DNA from: Leishmania mexicana MHOM/GT/2001/U1103
Lineage: Eukaryota > Euglenozoa > Kinetoplastea > Trypanosomatida > Trypanosomatidae
Reading direction: 5' to 3'
DNA: 64,000 bases
NCBI RefSeq assembly: GCF_000234665.1
Contig: NC_018336.1
Location: forward strand, 475,069 to 539,068
Shown here: piece after piece, positions 10,200-18,904 of the stretch
Layout: every line of letters begins with the position of its first letter
How positions within the stretch are numbered: the first letter of the stretch is position 1
Made by a program: the position numbers and the translations under genes
The notes under the pieces: generated by a model
The model's input: the letters and a program-made list of their open reading frames with translations, nothing else
The model's database searches: none
Told to the model about the DNA's origin: nothing

Positions 10200-10272
10200 C
10201 GCACTCCGTGGGGATCGAACCCACGACCACACGGTTAAGAGCCGTGCGCTCTACCGACTGAGCTAGGAATGC
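10200..10272 (-). tRNA. tRNA-Lys(CTT)
   Basis: The complementary strand folds as a complete cloverleaf. The 7-bp acceptor stem GCATTCC/GGAGTGC has one G-U pair, the discriminator base is G, the D-arm contains AGTCGGTAGAGC, the anticodon stem is CACGG/CCGTG, and the loop CTCTTAA has anticodon CTT (reads AAG, Lys). The T-arm has GTTCGATC, which also supplies the B box. No intron. It is the only gene found on the minus strand and has its own T-run terminator. In Leishmania, tRNA genes often lie at borders between polycistronic units or beside other Pol III genes. Confidence 0.95.
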
Positions 10273-10843
10273 CACACACCTAGGGTCGAGAACTTGCAGC
10301 CTCAAGTCTCAACGGATCCCTCCCACAATCTTTCAGTGGCCTCATCCCTTCCCCAAAAGAAACCACCTGCCTGCTAACGGAGCGAAGCGCATGCCCATGG
10401 TAAGCACTTCGCTTCCCAAATCTGGACCGGGCACCACACTGCGACAAGAGATTATCCTTTCACAGCTGCGCACAGGCACTTGTCCGCCCTTCGGATCCCC
10501 GCAGCGGCGGGCGACTGACAGGGACAAGATGGCGTGCAGATGGCGCCTTGTCTACCAATCCACTGGAATTGTGGGGCGCCCCCGTGCCACTTCGGAGCGA
10601 CAAACCATGAGATCTCTGTGCGCAAGTAAATGCTTATCCGCGGGCCCCCTCCGCTCGACACACACCTCCGTGTCAGAGGCGCACGGATTCAGAAGAGGGC
10701 AGAATGCCCCCACCCCCTTCAGCCACAGACCCATGACATCGACGGAAATCGAAGATGAAGAGAGCGAGCCCCCCCCCAGACGGCAACGGCCTCTCGAAGC
10801 AGGCCGACGACCCACCAGCGCGAGCTCTATGCGCACGCGCTCT
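10273..10843. other. Structured spacer upstream of tRNA-Lys (possible small-RNA locus)
   Basis: No protein gene. The sequence has unusually strong self-complementarity: a hairpin at about 10380-10416 (GAGCGAAGCGC pairing with GCACTTCGCTT), and CTTGTCC at 10479-10485 pairing with GGACAAG at 10522-10528, with inner pairs. A minus-strand T-rich tract (complement of 10354-10362) could end a Pol III transcript; no T4 run is present on the + strand. In T. brucei the 7SL RNA gene lies beside a tRNA-Lys, so an SRP RNA is a reasonable candidate, but I could not match its conserved loops. Confidence 0.35.
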
Positions 10844-11381
10844 CATGCAAGACACCGCGGCACCTGCTGCATCTGACCGGGTGGGCCGATGAGGCGCAGA
10901 TGCCGGAAGCATGGTGAGAGCACACTCGAGTGGCACCACCGAGTCCACCAGACTCCCATGCGGAGAGTCTCCACGCCATATTGCGGGATGCCGCGGCTTG
11001 AAGCGACTGAGAGAGCGAGGCAAGGCACACGGGCAAGGCGCGCAGGATCTCAGCAGGCCCTGACCTGAGGCTGGCCGACATCCTCTCTGAGCTCACCCGG
11101 CATGCGAGTGCCCACCCCCCCACGCCTACCACCCGCATGGCAGGCGTCACTGCCTGTGCCCTCGAGCAGCACCCTGGACGCGGCCCGCTTTGGATCGATG
11201 CGTGCAGCCCAACCGGGTCTCCGTCTGGCGCTGGTCGCGCAGCACGTGCCCCAAGAAGGGATGCAAAGAGCCCGTTCGGGGCATGGCCCCGGTGCAAGGG
11301 CAGGACGGCTCAGCCTAGAGGACGAGGGGATGTAGCCGCAGTGCTACAGGGGTGGATGAGCTGTGGTTGTGTATGCGCATA
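10844..11381 (+). repeat. SIDER2-like retroposon, copy C
   Basis: 538 bp nearly identical to copy A (2841-3379), with the same left edge (CATGCAAGACACC) and the same right edge (GTGTATGCGCATA). Flanking sequences differ on both sides, so this is a dispersed element and not a larger duplication. It separates the tRNA region from the lower-GC gene island that follows. Confidence 0.65.
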
Positions 11382-11936
11382 AATGTCAGCGTGACCGTGA
11401 TGAAGCGACACATTAAGAAATTGCCTTTCCAACCGACGTCAGGAGAGGGGTCTAAATCGATTTAGCCGCTGAAGGTGCTTTTTGTGTTCTTTTCTGACTT
11501 GTAAGTGTGACACATGCCAGAGGGCCAATCATGTCCACTTCCTCGATTATGGTGCCTCCAGCTCTCTGCGTTCCAGGAAATGGAAGGGCCTGATATGCTA
11601 TCCGCTACCTTGCACTTTTCACAATGGTCTCTATCTCAACTTCGTCACGCACCCCTGCCTTCACGTTTATGTGCTTGGAAACGGATGAAGCTTTCTCATC
11701 TCAATGCAGCACATGCGCTGTAGAGGAAAGCTGTCTGACGTTGTTTGAGCGCTTCGTAGGCTATGGCTTCTTTTCTCAACTCTCATCTCCCTCGGTTTTG
11801 TGGACGACCTTGATTCTCTGCACAAACTCCCGCTGCGTACCCACAGCCTGAAGCATATAAGCCTATCTTCTCACAGCATCTCCATTTGTCATTTTAGTAT
11901 TGCCAGTTATTTGCCTCTTCCGAGCCGCTTCCCACG
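11382..11936. other. Intergenic spacer at the left edge of the low-GC island
   Basis: Base composition drops visibly at the repeat's right edge, and microsatellites vanish. Pyrimidine tracts with AG at about 11895, 11907 and 11921 offer spliced-leader acceptors for the aminotransferase gene. Confidence 0.5.
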
Positions 11937-13181
11937 ATGTCGAAAATCAACACTGCTCAGCGTCTTCGAGGGCTCTCAACCAGCACCATCTGGGAGGAGA
12001 TGACACCGCTAGCCAACGAGTACAAAGCAGTCAACCTCGGTCAAGGCTTTCCTAGCTTTGCTCCTCCACGGCTCCTCCTTGAAGAGCTGGAGAAAGTCAT
12101 TCAATATAGTGAACAGGCACCTCTTGCTCACCAATACTGCCCTCCTCGCGGTAACGCGGAGCTCGTCGCGCAGCTGTGCAAAAGTTACACAAAGCTGCTT
12201 TCCCGGGATATTCAGGCCTCCAATGTGGTTGTGACAAATGGCGTGACACAGGCTCTCAACGCCGTATTTCAGGCCTTTATCAACCAAGGCGATGAAGTCG
12301 TTCTTGTAGAGCCTTTCTACGATGCCTACTACCAGGACATTTTTATCACTGGCGGGGTAACCAAGTACGTATCTCTCCAGCCCTCCACGGAATCAGCAGA
12401 GAACTGGAAGCTGACCCGTGAGGCGCTTCTTGAGGTTGTTAACGAAAAGACAAAGTTTATTCTCATCAACACGCCTCAGAATGTTCCTGGAAAGGTCTGG
12501 AACGTCGAGGAGCTTCAAATTATCGCAGAAGTGGCAAAGCAGTTCGACGCTGTCGTCATCTCAGATGAGGTGTACATGCATCTTACCTATGGCAAGCCCC
12601 ATGTTTCCATCGCATCATTGCCGGACATGTGGGAGCGCACTGTTACGCTTTGCAGCGCTGGAAAAACTTTCTCGTGCACTGGATGGAAAATTGGCTGGGC
12701 TGTGGGCTGCGCTAAACTGACTGCACCGATTGCACAAGTTGTCTCCTACCAGTCATTCTGCTGCTCTACACCGCTCCAGATTGCCATCGCCAGGGCTGCT
12801 GCAAAGGCTGCGGAAAACGGTTTCTACGACATCCTGCGCGATGAATACTCAGCACGCGTGGAGCAGGTGTCGAGTATGCTCGCAGCCAGCGGCTTATGCC
12901 CTGTGAATCCCCAAGGTGGTTTTTTCGTTCTCGCTGACATCACAAAGGTGGATCCAAAGCACTACTACGATGCCTCAAACAAGTCACAGGCAAAGGACTG
13001 GCAATTCTGTATGTGGCTTATAAAGAAAATCGGCGTTTGCGCCATTCCTGTGACGGCTTTCTGCCAAGAACAGAGCAAGCCGCTCTACGAGAATTATGTC
13101 CGCTTCGCCTGCTGCAGGTCACAGAGTGAGCTGCATACTGCAGCTGAGAGGCTCCAAAATCTACAGGACTATCTTCTCTGA
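11937..13181 (+). CDS. Kynurenine/glutamine-type aminotransferase (PLP fold type I)
   Basis: A 414-residue class I/II aminotransferase of the kynurenine aminotransferase / glutamine transaminase K / cysteine-conjugate beta-lyase group, expected to transaminate kynurenine, aromatic amino acids or glutamine with 2-oxo acids. Seen: N-terminal VNLGQGFPSF, HQYCPPRGNAEL, VTNGVTQALN near the PLP phosphate site, the ISDEVY strand (PLP-binding Asp and Tyr), and SAGKTFSCTGWKIGW with Lys243 as Schiff-base lysine. The C terminus has ENYVRFACCRS, with the Arg that binds the substrate carboxylate. The usual NTPHNPxGKV motif is changed to NTPQNVPGKV (Asn182 kept, Pro lost). Length is normal for the family. 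Codon use is less GC-biased than in flanking genes. No obvious targeting peptide, so probably cytosolic. Confidence 0.88.
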   Translation: MSKINTAQRLRGLSTSTIWEEMTPLANEYKAVNLGQGFPSFAPPRLLLEELEKVIQYSEQAPLAHQYCPPRGNAELVAQLCKSYTKLLSRDIQASNVVVTNGVTQALNAVFQAFINQGDEVVLVEPFYDAYYQDIFITGGVTKYVSLQPSTESAENWKLTREALLEVVNEKTKFILINTPQNVPGKVWNVEELQIIAEVAKQFDAVVISDEVYMHLTYGKPHVSIASLPDMWERTVTLCSAGKTFSCTGWKIGWAVGCAKLTAPIAQVVSYQSFCCSTPLQIAIARAAAKAAENGFYDILRDEYSARVEQVSSMLAASGLCPVNPQGGFFVLADITKVDPKHYYDASNKSQAKDWQFCMWLIKKIGVCAIPVTAFCQEQSKPLYENYVRFACCRSQSELHTAAERLQNLQDYLL

Positions 13182-13845
13182 AGCTGACCTAGGCGATACT
13201 TTTTTTGTCGCCGTACCTTCCATCCTTTCAAATTAGAATTTCGGTTACGTAGTTTTTATCGCTCCCCTTTTTTTAGTGAGCCCTATTCGCTCTTTTGCCA
13301 AGGAACTCATTTTGTAGTTCTTGTTGCCCCTGCCACTAGTATGAGTCGTAGTAAACGTCTGCAGATGACGTGTTTTTCTTTTTTCATTTTCTGGACACTG
13401 AAGTTCTTCTTTAGGCTTTAATTCGTTTCTCGCGATCGCGTTAGGCAGAAGAAAAAACGGTACTGCTTGCGCATCGAAAGAAACTGCATCGAGTGCATCC
13501 CACAGGGCTCAAGAGCACAATAGCAGTTCTTTTTGCTACTGCTTTCCCTCTATTTCTTCACTGTGGACGTAATAGCTTCTTTTTTCAGCGCCTGCGCCTT
13601 CACTGGAACTGACTGCATTGTAAGCCTTTCCGTCTCACCGGCCTGTCTCGAGATTTGAGTATGCTTGTAAGCTGTTTCTGTTTACGAACTCGTGCCCTCG
13701 CTGGGCTTGGGCCCTATCTTTGAATTCCCTGAAAACCATAATCGCTGGATACGTGCGCCAAGCCTCAGAAGATGACTTCTAGTATATGATGTAGCAGACT
13801 TGCACCCAAGGCCTTGCACCCCTTCTCTTTTCGTTTACTTCCTTT
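13182..13845. other. Intergenic spacer
   Basis: T-rich, lower-GC spacer with no simple repeats and no gene. A CTTCTCTTTTCGTTTACTTCC tract runs straight into the next ATG, so the exact acceptor is unclear. Confidence 0.5.
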
Positions 13846-14745
13846 ATGCCCTCACCCACTCCTCTCTTGCGACTTCTTGGCAAGGCCACCTCCAGAACGA
13901 AAGGGCCCATTGGAACGATGGAACTGAAAGTCAGGGACCGCTCCGCCGAGTTTTCTGAGCGGCGCGCCGCCGTGCGCACAAGGCGCGATCGTTCTGAATC
14001 TGCCGTACCAGAGCAGCCAACGGAGCAGCTTTTTATAGTTCCGCTTTGGAGCAGGCTTCCATCTGACTTCGCGGAAAACGCACTCGCTCTCTCACATCAA
14101 ATTGACCAGCTCCGTTCGATGCACCTCCTCTTCCTGAAGCCGAAGCTCCGCAGCAAGGGTGAGGAAGACGAGCTGCAAGCTTCGATTGATAAGCAGGCAG
14201 TCGAGATTCAGGCCTTTCTAAAGATGTTGGAGCACACTATTATTCTCGGCACCCAGCTCAAAAGCACGTACTCTGAAGAAGAAGCACGCATCGTCAAGAA
14301 CGTTCAGACGCACCTGACAGCTCGCTTCAAGGAGCTTGCTCTACAATTTAAGTCTGCTCAGGAATTATTTGGAACTGAGCTGCACCGGCGAGAGCAGAAA
14401 TCTAGCAAGTACATGAAGATTGGAAGCGATGCTGCCTACGAAGCAGTCCAGCAAGAGGAACGAACTGTCCAATTTCTCGAAATGGGCTTCACAGAGCAGG
14501 ACGCACAGTCTCTCCTGATCGAGGATATGCAACGAGATCGAACAAGCAAAGAGATCAAGGATATCCTTGACAGCATACAAGAGATTCACCGCATGTTCGA
14601 GGATCTTCACAGCATGGTAGTCGATCAGGGGACAATGCTGGACAGGATCGATTACAATGTAGACAAAGCATTGGTGAGCGCATCGAAAGCACAGATCGAA
14701 CTGGAAAAAGCTCGCGAGAATCAGAGCAGCTGCATCCTTATGTGA
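13846..14745 (+). CDS. Syntaxin-16/Tlg2-like Qa-SNARE with C-terminal CAAX box
   Basis: A 299-residue Qa-SNARE, expected to work in endosome-to-trans-Golgi fusion. Seen: an N-terminal region with PLWSRLPSDF and a helical LHxxFLKPKL pattern like the Syntaxin-16 Habc start, heptad-rich helices through residues 80-200, and a SNARE motif at about 240-290 containing MFEDLHSMVVDQGTMLDRIDYNVD. The Gln of DQG sits at the zero layer. Syntaxins normally end in a transmembrane helix; here the protein stops directly after the SNARE helix with SSCILM, a good farnesylation-type CAAX box. A hydrophobic stretch exists just past the stop in another frame, so a frameshift or sequencing error is the alternative. 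A second in-frame ATG lies at 13918. It belongs to the low-GC island. Confidence 0.82.
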   Translation: MPSPTPLLRLLGKATSRTKGPIGTMELKVRDRSAEFSERRAAVRTRRDRSESAVPEQPTEQLFIVPLWSRLPSDFAENALALSHQIDQLRSMHLLFLKPKLRSKGEEDELQASIDKQAVEIQAFLKMLEHTIILGTQLKSTYSEEEARIVKNVQTHLTARFKELALQFKSAQELFGTELHRREQKSSKYMKIGSDAAYEAVQQEERTVQFLEMGFTEQDAQSLLIEDMQRDRTSKEIKDILDSIQEIHRMFEDLHSMVVDQGTMLDRIDYNVDKALVSASKAQIELEKARENQSSCILM

Positions 14746-15122
14746 CTTCGGCGCGCCTTACCTTTGCCTACCTCTGCTCAGCAAACTGCACCACCATTTT
14801 TTCAGCCTCCGTGCTTTTCCTTCTCACCGCCTACAAAAACAAAACAATACAAAGCAGGTCAGTCCTTGCCATCGGAGCAACTCGATCACGCTCTCGTCTG
14901 CGCCATTTCGGCGAACAAGTTTCTGGTCTGTTACTCTTCCCCCTGCTCCCCACTTTTTACTACTCCTTTCCCTTGGCAACGCCATTGTCTTTTCATGGCC
15001 TACAATTTACTCCCCGCTACCGTCAAAGCTGTCGGCTGCGGTGTAACTCGGCAACTGTTGCACTCCTTTGTCATCACTCACTCCCGTGTGAAGAAGCCTT
15101 CTACTCTCCCTGGCATTCGAAA
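14746..15122. other. Short intergenic spacer
   Basis: 377 bp, T- and C-rich. The NIP7 frame stays open upstream through this spacer from about 14742, but the conserved protein starts at 15123. The first ~35 upstream codons are hydrophobic (see the SNARE entry). Confidence 0.5.
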
Positions 15123-15668
15123 ATGAGGCCTCTCACAGATGATGAGACGAAAAAGCTCTTTGATAAGCTTGCACAGTACATCGGGGCCAACACAACGCAT
15201 TTGCTGGAGCGAAAAGGCGAGGAGGAGCACGTCTTTCGCCTCCACAAGAATCGTATCTGGTACATGCCCCTGCGTCTCGCAAAGCTTGCAAGCTGTGTGT
15301 CCAAGACAAATCTAATGGGCATTGGCGTGTTATTCGCCAAGGTTACTCACAACGGAAACGTACGCATTCAGGTGACAGCGCTAGAGTACATCGCGCAGTA
15401 CTCACTCTTCAAGATTTGGGTAAAGCCGAACCAGGAGCAGAAGTTCCTGTATGGCGGAAACGTCAGTCGCGCAGGCCTTGGTCGTATCACCGAGTCGACA
15501 CCGAAGTACCAAAAGGTTGCCGTCTTTTCAATGGGCGACATCCCCTTAGGTTTCGGTGTCGCAGCCCAAAGCACGCTGGAATGCCGAAAGTGTGAAATGA
15601 ACTCACAAGTGCTTTTTCATGAGGCTGATGTTGGTGAGTACTTGCGTGATGAGGCTCGCATGACATAG
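15123..15668 (+). CDS. NIP7: NIP7 homologue, 60S ribosome biogenesis factor
   Basis: A 181-residue protein of the length and layout of NIP7, needed for 27S pre-rRNA processing and 60S assembly in the nucleolus. It starts MRPLTDDETKKLFDKLAQYI, matching the conserved NIP7 N terminus, and continues with the pre-PUA domain (HLLERKGEEEHVFRLHKNRIWYM). The C-terminal PUA RNA-binding domain contains IRVTAL-like and LYGGNVSRAGLGRI strands and MGDIPLGFGVAAQST. The start is fixed by similarity; the frame is open upstream but unlike any known protein. Codon use is less GC-rich than outside the island. Confidence 0.92.
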   Translation: MRPLTDDETKKLFDKLAQYIGANTTHLLERKGEEEHVFRLHKNRIWYMPLRLAKLASCVSKTNLMGIGVLFAKVTHNGNVRIQVTALEYIAQYSLFKIWVKPNQEQKFLYGGNVSRAGLGRITESTPKYQKVAVFSMGDIPLGFGVAAQSTLECRKCEMNSQVLFHEADVGEYLRDEARMT

Positions 15669-16322
15669 GAGGATCCCCTTAGCGCAGCACAGACTCTGTG
15701 TTCCACAGAAGCGCTTCCCGAATCTCTTGTAGTCTGACGACGAGAGTTTTGTGTGTTTATCTGACAGAGGGGTACGTGTGTGCGGCAGTGCACGTGCCCT
15801 CTTGGTGGCAACGTTTAATGCTATTAATGCCTTGTGAAATAGAACAAAAGGCTCACTCAGGGAGTGTCTGACGCTAGTCTCATGCACCTCTCCTTTCTTT
15901 TTTTCTTCTGAGGATTCAAATCACCCTGAGCACTGCTCTCCGTTAGGTTACTGCTCTTTTGCTTCCTCGTGAGATAGGTGCCTCAAACGGTTACGCAGTA
16001 GACGTGATTTGGCGACACCACTATTGCGCACTGAATATGGGCATTCTGTGACGCGCTTACAAAATGATTCTGTGGAACGCTCTCTTACTTTCTTTCCTGC
16101 TGCCTTTTACGTGATCACACTGCTTCGCTCTCCGCTTTTCGGCTTACTTGCGCATGGTTTTCTTGAGGATAACACTATACGGCCTCTGCTTCACAGCACT
16201 TATTGCCGTTGTGAAGGTCTCCTGCACACATAAGTTTGACAACAGCGTATCCCAGCGCTCTTGCATCTCCATCCACATTATTTGTGCACCAAAACAGAAA
16301 AACAACCGGCGAGAAAGGCAAT
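15669..16322. other. Intergenic spacer
   Basis: 654 bp, T-rich and of low GC, without simple-sequence repeats. A pyrimidine tract before about 16245 may serve the Isd11-like gene. No gene recognised. Confidence 0.5.
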
Positions 16323-16646
16323 ATGTCGGCAGCTACCAAGACGGTGCAGAAGTCAGTCGACCGCCTTCGTGGGCAAATGATCCGGACGGCCCGCAGATTT
16401 CGCGACTACAACTTTCGCCAGTACTTCGTGCAGCACGTCAAGGACGACTTTGCAGCAGTTGCAAAGCTCTCTGAGGAAGAGCAGCGGAAGTTTTTAGCAA
16501 CAGAGGGGCGCGATAAGCTGCGTCAGCTACAGCGGATGGCTTTAGTGAACCAGATGTATGCCAAGCGACCTGTCTACTTTGACACCGCTGCACAGCAGCC
16601 TCATCGCACGCAGAACGACGGCACATGTAAACCAGTCATGGAGTGA
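16323..16646 (+). CDS. Isd11-like LYR-family protein (Fe-S cluster assembly)
   Basis: A 107-residue protein that lines up with Isd11/LYRM4, the small helical partner that stabilises the cysteine desulfurase Nfs1 and binds acyl carrier protein in mitochondria. Seen: RRFRDYNFRQYF, matching the NxYNFREYF signature of Isd11, and MALVNQMYAKRPVYFD, matching the VISQMYxxxxLVVE helix. The LYR/LYK tripeptide itself is replaced by LRG. The C-terminal ~15 residues are polar and extra. Size is right for the family. The start was chosen as the ATG nearest the conserved part; it is the first in frame after the spacer. Confidence 0.75.
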   Translation: MSAATKTVQKSVDRLRGQMIRTARRFRDYNFRQYFVQHVKDDFAAVAKLSEEEQRKFLATEGRDKLRQLQRMALVNQMYAKRPVYFDTAAQQPHRTQNDGTCKPVME

Positions 16647-17972
16647 GTGGTATGAGCTGGACACGTGAACCTCGCGTCTTCGGTTTCATCTAAAGCTGCC
16701 CTCATCGAGCCTATACCATACAGCTGTACCTACATCTCTTTTTGTCTCTCTCGTTCGCTCACATACCTTCACGGGTGCCGCTATCCTTTTTCTCCTACAC
16801 TGGGATGAGTGCGGTTATTGTTTTTGAGCCTCTGTTGGCTGCTGCTTCCTCGCACATTTGATGCAGCCTCAGGTGTTCTTGCAGTGAGTAGAAGCGTGAT
16901 GAGTGTGTTTGGTCAAGCTGGTGGTTCGCATACGTGGGTCACTTTGTGCCTATTCTCCTTCGCCATGCGGAGACCTTGTAAGGGGTCTTGAGGGATGTCG
17001 CAGGTAATCCGCCCAAGCTCGCCGTCTCTCCCCGAGGTTGTTTTATTTACATTCGCTTCTTCCTCTCTCCGCTCAACGGCGGAACCACGTTGACGAGGGC
17101 GTGTGTTTGACACGATAAGCTTGAAATCTAATGAAAGGTATCACGAACGTGCTTGTCACGTCAGGCACTGGCCGGAACGATAGGTGTGTCGTGAGCCTAT
17201 CGGCCGTCTCAATGACGCGCTGTACGCACAAGAAAGAGCGACCAATCTCCTCGAAAGCATGCCCTCTTTCCGTAGTATAAGATGGTTCCTACTTTCTTCT
17301 TCCTCACGCCCTCTCGCTTTCCTGTCGCTACTGCATGTCTACACCATCTCTTGCAACTTCGCCTTGTGTGTTCAGCACGGCTGGAGAGCCTCTCCGAACC
17401 TATTTGCCCGCTTTTCTCCTCCCTTGTGGTACAACGAGCATCCAAGTGCGCAAGAAAACAAAAATGAAGATTCGCAGCTCTGTTTTGTGCGACAGACCAG
17501 GGCGGATGCGCGCTTGCGTGCGCCCACTTCCAATCCAGAAGGGGGAAAAAAGGGGAGAGTGAGCTGATGGCTTTTCTTCCTCTCTCCCTTTCTTTCTTTC
17601 CGTTCTTATCTTCTCAACGAACCTACTGAGCGTCCTTACATTAATTCATGCCACTTTTGCCTGCTTCGCTCTGGACATCGGCGCCCCTTTTTTTTGCGTC
17701 CTTGTTGTAGTCCACGTCATATTTTCTGTTGCCTGTGCTCGCTTAAGGAACTCTTTCGTTGAAAAGCCCGTGCTCTCCCCCCCATACGCGCTTGTGCAGA
17801 GCCGAATCTGTGTTTCGACTCCCTTTTTTCTTTGTTCTCGCTTTCAGTGACGCTGCCGTGCTGACTGCTGTTATTCGGTAGAGGAAAGGTAGCGAGGCGG
17901 CGTCCACACGAACTGCCACTTCTCTTTCTCTATTCTCTTTCATGTGCCCTAACCACACACCCTTTAGCCTCC
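16647..17972. other. Intergenic spacer, right edge of the low-GC island
   Basis: About 1.3 kb with no gene that I can support; short overlapping frames around 17184-17567 have no domain. A CT-rich tract at about 17920-17965 ends in AG and probably gives the acceptor for the next gene. Confidence 0.45.
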
Positions 17973-18695
17973 ATGCAAGCTCACGTGCATGGTGAAGGGC
18001 TCCCACATGACGCATTCCCCTCATGGGGCAGTGCTTTCAACCGTCGAGCAGCTCCCAGACTCTTGGCTGTGTACTTCCTGGCATGCAAAATGTACAGCGA
18101 CACAGCGACAGCCCGGGAGACACATCAGCGGTACGTCACGCAGTCAGAAGGCAAGAACAGCATTTTCACAACTCTAAAGCTGCGAAGCAGTAAGCAAGGT
18201 GCGTACACCGACGCAGGTGCAGTAGCAAGAGTGCAGGCAAGCATGCCAGCACTGTCGTTTCCCACGCCGTCTTCGCCGGGGAGTTCCGCTGCGGACGCAT
18301 CATCTCCCGTTGCCACAGAAAAGGATGCGGTGCCGCCGTCGCCGCGGCGCCCACGGCAAAGTGTCTTCCTTGCAGCCAGCGACGATCAGGCGCCCCTGGT
18401 GTCTGGTGCCGCGCGCCAGCATTCTTGCCCAACAGCATCCACAATGGATTCATCATCGCCTGCGCTTTCGACGCTAGGCTATGATGGCGCTGCAGGCCTG
18501 CGGCAATTCTCTGACCTGAGCGGCGGTAGCGCTAACCGCCGCACGGGTGCCTTGTTCCAGAACGCCGCTGCTGCCAGCACGCGCAGCGCTTGGTTCTACA
18601 CCATTCTCCGTCGAGAATGGGAACTGGAAAACCACCATAGGCAGTTCGAGAAGCCATGTGGCGCCTTCGTGTATGAGCTCTCTGATGCCATGTAA
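17973..18695 (+). CDS. Hypothetical protein, Ser/Ala-rich
   Basis: A 240-residue frame with no recognised domain. An internal ATG at 18090 gives a 201-residue product starting MYSDTATARETHQ and may be the true start, because the first 39 residues look like translated leader and the likely acceptor AG lies only ~6 nt before 17973. The middle is rich in Ser, Pro and Ala; the last ~35 residues (WFYTILRREWELENHHRQF, then CGAFVYELSDAM) look structured and are the most gene-like part. It lies just before a large decayed gene and may be under relaxed constraint. Real gene probable, function unknown. Confidence 0.55.
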   Translation: MQAHVHGEGLPHDAFPSWGSAFNRRAAPRLLAVYFLACKMYSDTATARETHQRYVTQSEGKNSIFTTLKLRSSKQGAYTDAGAVARVQASMPALSFPTPSSPGSSAADASSPVATEKDAVPPSPRRPRQSVFLAASDDQAPLVSGAARQHSCPTASTMDSSSPALSTLGYDGAAGLRQFSDLSGGSANRRTGALFQNAAAASTRSAWFYTILRREWELENHHRQFEKPCGAFVYELSDAM

Positions 18696-18904
18696 AGGTA
18701 GTGGCGGCGTGGATGTCTGACCTCGAGGAACAGGCTGCGATTTCCCGGCACCTGGTGTGTTGTACCAGTAAGTCCCGCTATGATGCTGCTAGTGGCATAT
18801 GCCTGTTGCGCTGCACGCAGTGGTGAGTGCATCACTGCCACAACGTTGTGTGCCGCTGACGCTTGGGATGGAGGTGCCGGGGGGTTCCGGGGCCGCGCAT
18901 TTAG

